In this document: in pieces, positions 5,986 through 9,148 of the stretch
Numbering within the stretch: the stretch's first letter is position 1
Layout of the letters: every line of letters begins with the position of its first letter
NCBI GenBank assembly: GCA_020434605.1
Contig: JAGRAL010000285.1
Coordinates: forward strand, 1-9,148
Length of the DNA: 9,148 bases
Direction of reading: 5' to 3'
From: Bdellovibrionales bacterium
GTDB lineage: Bacteria; Bdellovibrionota; Bdellovibrionia; Bdellovibrionales; UBA840
Notes under the pieces: model-generated
Told to the model about the DNA's origin: nothing
Database searches by the model: none
Seen by the model: only the letters and a program-made list of their open reading frames with translations
Program-made: the position numbers and the translations under genes

Positions 5986-7131
5986 ATGAAAACTTTTGTT
6001 CTTGTTACTTTGCTTTTAAGCTCGATAAGCCTTGTTGGTCTAAGCTTTTCTAGTGATTACGATAAAGACTTACACGAAGCTGTAAAAGCAATTAAATCAG
6101 CTAAAAATTTAAATGAATTAGAACAAAACCCTAAAGGGCCAAAAGCCTACTTTGCATCTCTAGAATCGCTAGCATCTGCTGATATTAAAGATTTCTGTAA
6201 ATCTATGGCTGCTCTAAGAAACGATGAGCTCAGCTTATTTGAAAACTTACTTGATGAAAACCAACCCAAACTTCAACTTACATGTTACGGCGAATTCAAA
6301 AGAAGGATTTCAAATTTTCAAGCCGTACAATCTAGAGTCTTCTACCAAAGCGTTGCTAAAGACAAAGCATTTTTAAAGCAAGGTGGTAATGCAGAAGACA
6401 TGGCGTGGTCACCTTTTGCTCAAATAAAATCTATTGGACCAAAGCAAGAGCACTTCTTTAAAGGAGTAAGTGCGGTAGAAAAAGGTTCTGTTATATATCA
6501 AAAGGATCTAGTTACAGGAAGCAGCAATATCAACCGACTAAAGTTAAATCATGGCGAAATCGTACTAACATTTGACGATGGGCCACACCCTAGCCGAACA
6601 GAGCAAGTCGCAGAAATACTAGATCGTCACCAAGTAAAAGCCGTATTTTTTGCTCTAGGCCAAAACGCTAGGTCTCTGCCTAATGTAATTAAGAATGTTA
6701 TAGCTAAAGATAATATCTATGGTTCACACTCGGATACGCACAAGCAATTAACAGCTATTTCAAACGAAGCGGCACAAAAAGAAATTCGAGATGGACACAG
6801 AAGTGTAGTTGCTGCTGCAAATGGTGAAGATAGCGGATTCTTTCGCTTTCCCTACGGCTCTAGAAACACAGCTCTTGCTACCTTTGTAAAAGAAAACTTT
6901 TTATCTTCATTTTTTTGGAATATGGACACTCTAGACTGGAAGTACTCAGACACAATCGTTCTATACAATCACATTGTATCAGAAGTAAATCGTGAGCAAC
7001 GTGGAGTCATTTTATTTCATGATGTTCATCAACAAACCGTTACTGTTCTAGACCACTTTTTAGAGCAGTTATATGAAGCAGGATATAGCATTCGAGTGGC
7101 AGTACCCAACGAATGGATAGAGGCAAGATGA
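5986..7131 (+). CDS. Secreted NodB-type polysaccharide (peptidoglycan/chitooligosaccharide) deacetylase
   Basis: The 381-residue protein removes acetyl groups from N-acetylated sugars (carbohydrate esterase 4 fold). A hydrophobic N-terminal segment (residues 4-20) after one lysine is a signal peptide with no lipobox, so export to the periplasm or beyond is expected. Residues about 25-190 are an extra, mainly helical domain with only two cysteines (C71, C100) that could form a disulfide; I do not recognise it. The NodB domain follows with all five motifs: TFDDGP (195-200, base D197 and metal ligand D198), the metal-binding HSDTH (248-252), RFPYG (287-291), DTLDW (314-318) and LFHD (343-346, H345). 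It should therefore be active. Peptidoglycan GlcNAc is the likeliest substrate given the nearby mltA, but this is inference. It has a good Shine-Dalgarno, AAGGA, 7 nt before ATG 5986, and overlaps the next gene by 4 nt. Confidence 0.88.
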   Translation: MKTFVLVTLLLSSISLVGLSFSSDYDKDLHEAVKAIKSAKNLNELEQNPKGPKAYFASLESLASADIKDFCKSMAALRNDELSLFENLLDENQPKLQLTCYGEFKRRISNFQAVQSRVFYQSVAKDKAFLKQGGNAEDMAWSPFAQIKSIGPKQEHFFKGVSAVEKGSVIYQKDLVTGSSNINRLKLNHGEIVLTFDDGPHPSRTEQVAEILDRHQVKAVFFALGQNARSLPNVIKNVIAKDNIYGSHSDTHKQLTAISNEAAQKEIRDGHRSVVAAANGEDSGFFRFPYGSRNTALATFVKENFLSSFFWNMDTLDWKYSDTIVLYNHIVSEVNREQRGVILFHDVHQQTVTVLDHFLEQLYEAGYSIRVAVPNEWIEAR

Positions 7132-8111
7132 CAAAACAATTTAATTTTATTGTAACTAAAAATGATGTTGGACAACGTATGGATCAGTACGTTTTAACTC
7201 GAATGAATGAAGACAAAAACTTTCAGATTTCAAGAAAACTTGTTAAAAAGTTGATTGAAAATGGCGATGTTTTTTTAAATCGCCATCGTGCTAAAATAAC
7301 AACTATATCGTTAGCATTAAACGATCAAATCTCTATCAAAGTAAAACCTAATCAATTAAAGCAAAAAGAGCTGCACGTTGAATTAGAGCTCGAAGAAAAA
7401 AAGCATGTACTTTATGAAGATGCTTCTATTATCGTTTTAAATAAACCAGCTGGCATCCCCACTCAAGGTACCCTGGATCCTACAAGAGATCATTTATTTG
7501 CAGCAGTACAAAGATTTTTAAAATCCAGAAACCCTATGCGCGAAAACTATGTAGGCTTACACCATCGCTTAGACCGTGATACATCTGGGGTAGTGCTTAT
7601 GACTAAAAAGAGATCCGTTAATAAAGATGTGGGTGATATTTTTAAGAATCATGAAGCACTGAAAGAGTATATGGCTATTTGCCACAAAAACCCAACTTGG
7701 ACTAAAACGAGATGGACTACTAAGAACTATTTAGACAGATCACAAACACAAAAAATGAAAATGGAAATTGTTAATTCTGGTGGTGATTTAGCCATTACTA
7801 GCTTTAAGATTGTAAGAGACTATGGTGACTATGTCTTGGTTGAAGCTAAGCCAAAAACTGGCAGAATGCATCAAATCCGTGTTCATTTATCATCTGTTGG
7901 TATGCCAATCATTGGAGATAGCCTATATACCCCAATTGAGAAAGATAAGGCTTTAAGTTTTAGAACTCCTCGTTGCTTGTTGCACGCATTTCGTTTAACA
8001 TTTCCACATCCGGTAAGTAAAAAATTATTAAGTGTTGAAGCCGCTGTACCGAGTGACTTTGAAAGAGTGTTAAATGCTACAAGTAATTACACTGAACTCT
8101 CCGAAGAATAA
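7128..8111 (+). CDS. RluA-family RNA pseudouridine synthase
   Basis: The enzyme isomerises specific uridines of rRNA (or tRNA) to pseudouridine. From ATG 7128 it has 327 residues: an N-terminal S4-like RNA-binding domain (about 8-75, with ISRKLVKKLIENGDVFLN), then the catalytic domain starting at VLYEDASIIVLNKPAGIPTQG, the active-site motif HHRLDRDTSG with catalytic D149, and the C-terminal KTGRMHQIRVHLSSVGMPIIGD. This is the RluA/RluC/RluD layout; the exact target base cannot be told from sequence. An upstream in-frame ATG at 7113 would add five residues, but the start at 7128 has GAGG (7120-7123) in front and forms an ATGA overlap with the deacetylase stop, so translational coupling is likely. 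The C-terminal end is overlapped for 38 nt by the next gene. Confidence 0.88.
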   Translation: MTKQFNFIVTKNDVGQRMDQYVLTRMNEDKNFQISRKLVKKLIENGDVFLNRHRAKITTISLALNDQISIKVKPNQLKQKELHVELELEEKKHVLYEDASIIVLNKPAGIPTQGTLDPTRDHLFAAVQRFLKSRNPMRENYVGLHHRLDRDTSGVVLMTKKRSVNKDVGDIFKNHEALKEYMAICHKNPTWTKTRWTTKNYLDRSQTQKMKMEIVNSGGDLAITSFKIVRDYGDYVLVEAKPKTGRMHQIRVHLSSVGMPIIGDSLYTPIEKDKALSFRTPRCLLHAFRLTFPHPVSKKLLSVEAAVPSDFERVLNATSNYTELSEE

Positions 8112-9027
8112 AAACGCCCTATCTACTGAGCTATTACAAAGCATTCAAACACAACTGATCCAAGCCGCTCAAAATCCTAAAGTAAAAGCGGTCTGGATTG
8201 AATCCGCAACAACTGAATATTTTTCTTCGGGCGGAGATGTCAAATCACTCTATCACAATATCACTAACGGCGACCTTTCAGCTTGCGATGCTTTTTTTAC
8301 AACTGAGTATGCTACCGACTACTTTATCCATATCTTTAAAAAACCTATCATTACTTGGTCAAGTGGGATTACTTTTGGAGGAGGCTTAGGCCTAATCCAA
8401 GGTGCATCACACAAGATATTCGCTGCAAATACGATTGCTGCCATGCCTGAAGTTTTGATCGGATTATTTCCTGATGTAGGGGCCTCTTACTTTTTACAGA
8501 AGCTCCCCTCTGCCTGGAAAACCGCAGTTACAGAAAATGCTAGACGACTAAACGCAAAAGAATCTCTACATCTTGGGCTTTGTGACTACGTCATAGATAG
8601 GGATAAAAAACATATTTTTAATAAAATTAATAATATTCAGTGGCAAAAATCAAACACTGACAATCATAAGCTGATCGAGGATATCCTAAGTTCATTCGCG
8701 ACCCCTAGACAAAAAATAGATTATATCGAGCAAGACTATGAATCAGAAAATCGATCTTATGCTTGTCCCCTATCTATTGAGTTCGTTAAAAAACAATTAC
8801 AGCATGGTATAGCAAAAAAATACAGACACTGCTTTGAAATGGAGTGGCAGAACGCCTATCACTTTTGTCGCAATTCAAACTTCAAAGAAGGCGTTAGAGC
8901 GCTGCTAGTAGATAAAGACAAAAAACCAGTTTGGGTGGCACAAGATGTAGAATCCTATTTTAGACCAGTAGAAGAGAAATCTTTTGATCAATTTAAAGTA
9001 GTGCTGGATAATTTGGAGCGTATATGA
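8074..9027 (+). CDS. 3-Hydroxyisobutyryl-CoA hydrolase / enoyl-CoA hydratase-isomerase family protein
   Basis: This 317-residue protein has the crotonase fold and resembles the HIBCH subgroup, which hydrolyses 3-hydroxyisobutyryl-CoA in valine breakdown. Evidence is FSSGGDVKSL (50-59), the oxyanion-hole loop SSGITFGGGLGLI (96-108), the subgroup signature MPEVLIGLFPDVGASYFL (124-141) with E126 and D134 at the catalytic positions, and the C-terminal FKEGVRALLVDKDKKPVW. The C-terminal extension, absent from ordinary enoyl-CoA hydratases, supports HIBCH over crotonase, but the CoA substrate remains inferred. The N-terminus starts directly in the ITLNSPKNKNALS strand, about ten residues short of usual. 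It cannot be longer, since an in-frame TAA (8071-8073) directly precedes the ATG. AAGAG at 8063-8067 gives a usable ribosome site. It overlaps rluA by 38 nt and the following regulator by 4 nt. Confidence 0.82.
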   Translation: MLQVITLNSPKNKNALSTELLQSIQTQLIQAAQNPKVKAVWIESATTEYFSSGGDVKSLYHNITNGDLSACDAFFTTEYATDYFIHIFKKPIITWSSGITFGGGLGLIQGASHKIFAANTIAAMPEVLIGLFPDVGASYFLQKLPSAWKTAVTENARRLNAKESLHLGLCDYVIDRDKKHIFNKINNIQWQKSNTDNHKLIEDILSSFATPRQKIDYIEQDYESENRSYACPLSIEFVKKQLQHGIAKKYRHCFEMEWQNAYHFCRNSNFKEGVRALLVDKDKKPVWVAQDVESYFRPVEEKSFDQFKVVLDNLERI

Positions 9028-9148
9028 ATATTTTGTTTAGTATTACACAGTTAAAATACATCATTGAGGTAGACCGCTTAAAAAGCTTTGGTCTCGCAGC
9101 GAAAGCATGCAATGTTTCACAACCTACCTTAAGTATGCAAATTCAAAA
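9024..9148 (+). CDS. LysR-family regulator, OxyR-like, N-terminal fragment (3' end outside window)
   Basis: The first 41 codons of a reading frame starting at ATG 9024 run off the window end. They encode the typical LysR opening: SITQLKYIIEVDRLKSFGLAAKACNVSQPTLSMQIQ split as an initial helix, then a helix-turn-helix whose turn and recognition helix are LAAKACNVSQPTLSMQI (about residues 24-40). The combination QLKYIIEVD and VSQPTLSMQIQK resembles OxyR, the peroxide-sensing activator, more than other LysR members. The cysteines that would prove redox sensing are beyond the window. GGAG at 9015-9018 lies 5 nt before the ATG, and the start overlaps the preceding stop as ATGA, so it is likely the last or next member of the deacetylase operon. 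Confidence 0.78.
   Translation, partial: MNILFSITQLKYIIEVDRLKSFGLAAKACNVSQPTLSMQIQ

Noticed and set aside
8198..8389. Open frame of 63 codons on the plus strand inside the HIBCH-like gene
   Set aside because: Alternative frame within a gene whose crotonase motifs are clear; low-complexity, leucine-rich translation and no ribosome binding site.
1..9148. A novel defence, mobile or CRISPR-type system
   Set aside because: No direct repeat arrays, transposase, integrase, toxin-antitoxin pair, reverse transcriptase or nuclease motifs were found; every substantial frame belongs to a known housekeeping family.

Overview
The window is an AT-rich (about two thirds A+T by eye), densely packed stretch of a Gram-negative bacterial chromosome. 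An outer-membrane lipoprotein transglycosylase (MltA), an OxyR-type regulator and a menaquinone pathway point to a diderm, respiring bacterium. The combination of menaquinone synthesis, a NBD-only Hsp70, and secreted peptidoglycan-modifying enzymes would fit a low-GC member of the Bdellovibrionota. That placement is an inference from gene content; no marker gene for taxonomy is present.

Left block (1-2772): menaquinone biosynthesis. The tail of menC (o-succinylbenzoate synthase) runs into menE (o-succinylbenzoate-CoA ligase) with a 22-nt overlap. On the opposite strand, a hotdog thioesterase that fits the DHNA-CoA hydrolase step (MenI-like) converges on menE, and the two coding regions overlap by 62 nt. 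Divergent from it is a trans-polyprenyl diphosphate synthase, a plausible maker of the menaquinone side chain. Two nucleotides after its stop comes an Hsp70-family ATPase that lacks a substrate-binding domain (YegD type).

Middle block (4040-5823, minus strand): a GNAT acetyltransferase followed by an MltA-type lytic transglycosylase lipoprotein. mltA converges on the Hsp70 gene with a 4-nt overlap in which the two stop codons share the palindrome TTAA. A 162-bp divergent intergenic region (5824-5985) separates this pair from the right block; it is the largest non-coding stretch and carries a perfect 13-bp palindrome and a TATAAT box.

Right block (5986-9148, plus strand): a tightly overlapping chain of a secreted NodB-type polysaccharide deacetylase, an RluA-family pseudouridine synthase, a 3-hydroxyisobutyryl-CoA hydrolase/enoyl-CoA hydratase-like enzyme, and the beginning of an OxyR-like LysR regulator cut by the window end. 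The overlaps (4, 38 and 4 nt) indicate one transcription unit.

No RNA gene, CRISPR array, insertion sequence, phage gene or recognisable defence system was seen. This looks like ordinary core genome. The points worth a second look are gene-arrangement oddities, a divergent motif in the prenyl synthase, and the two cell-wall enzymes lying close together.
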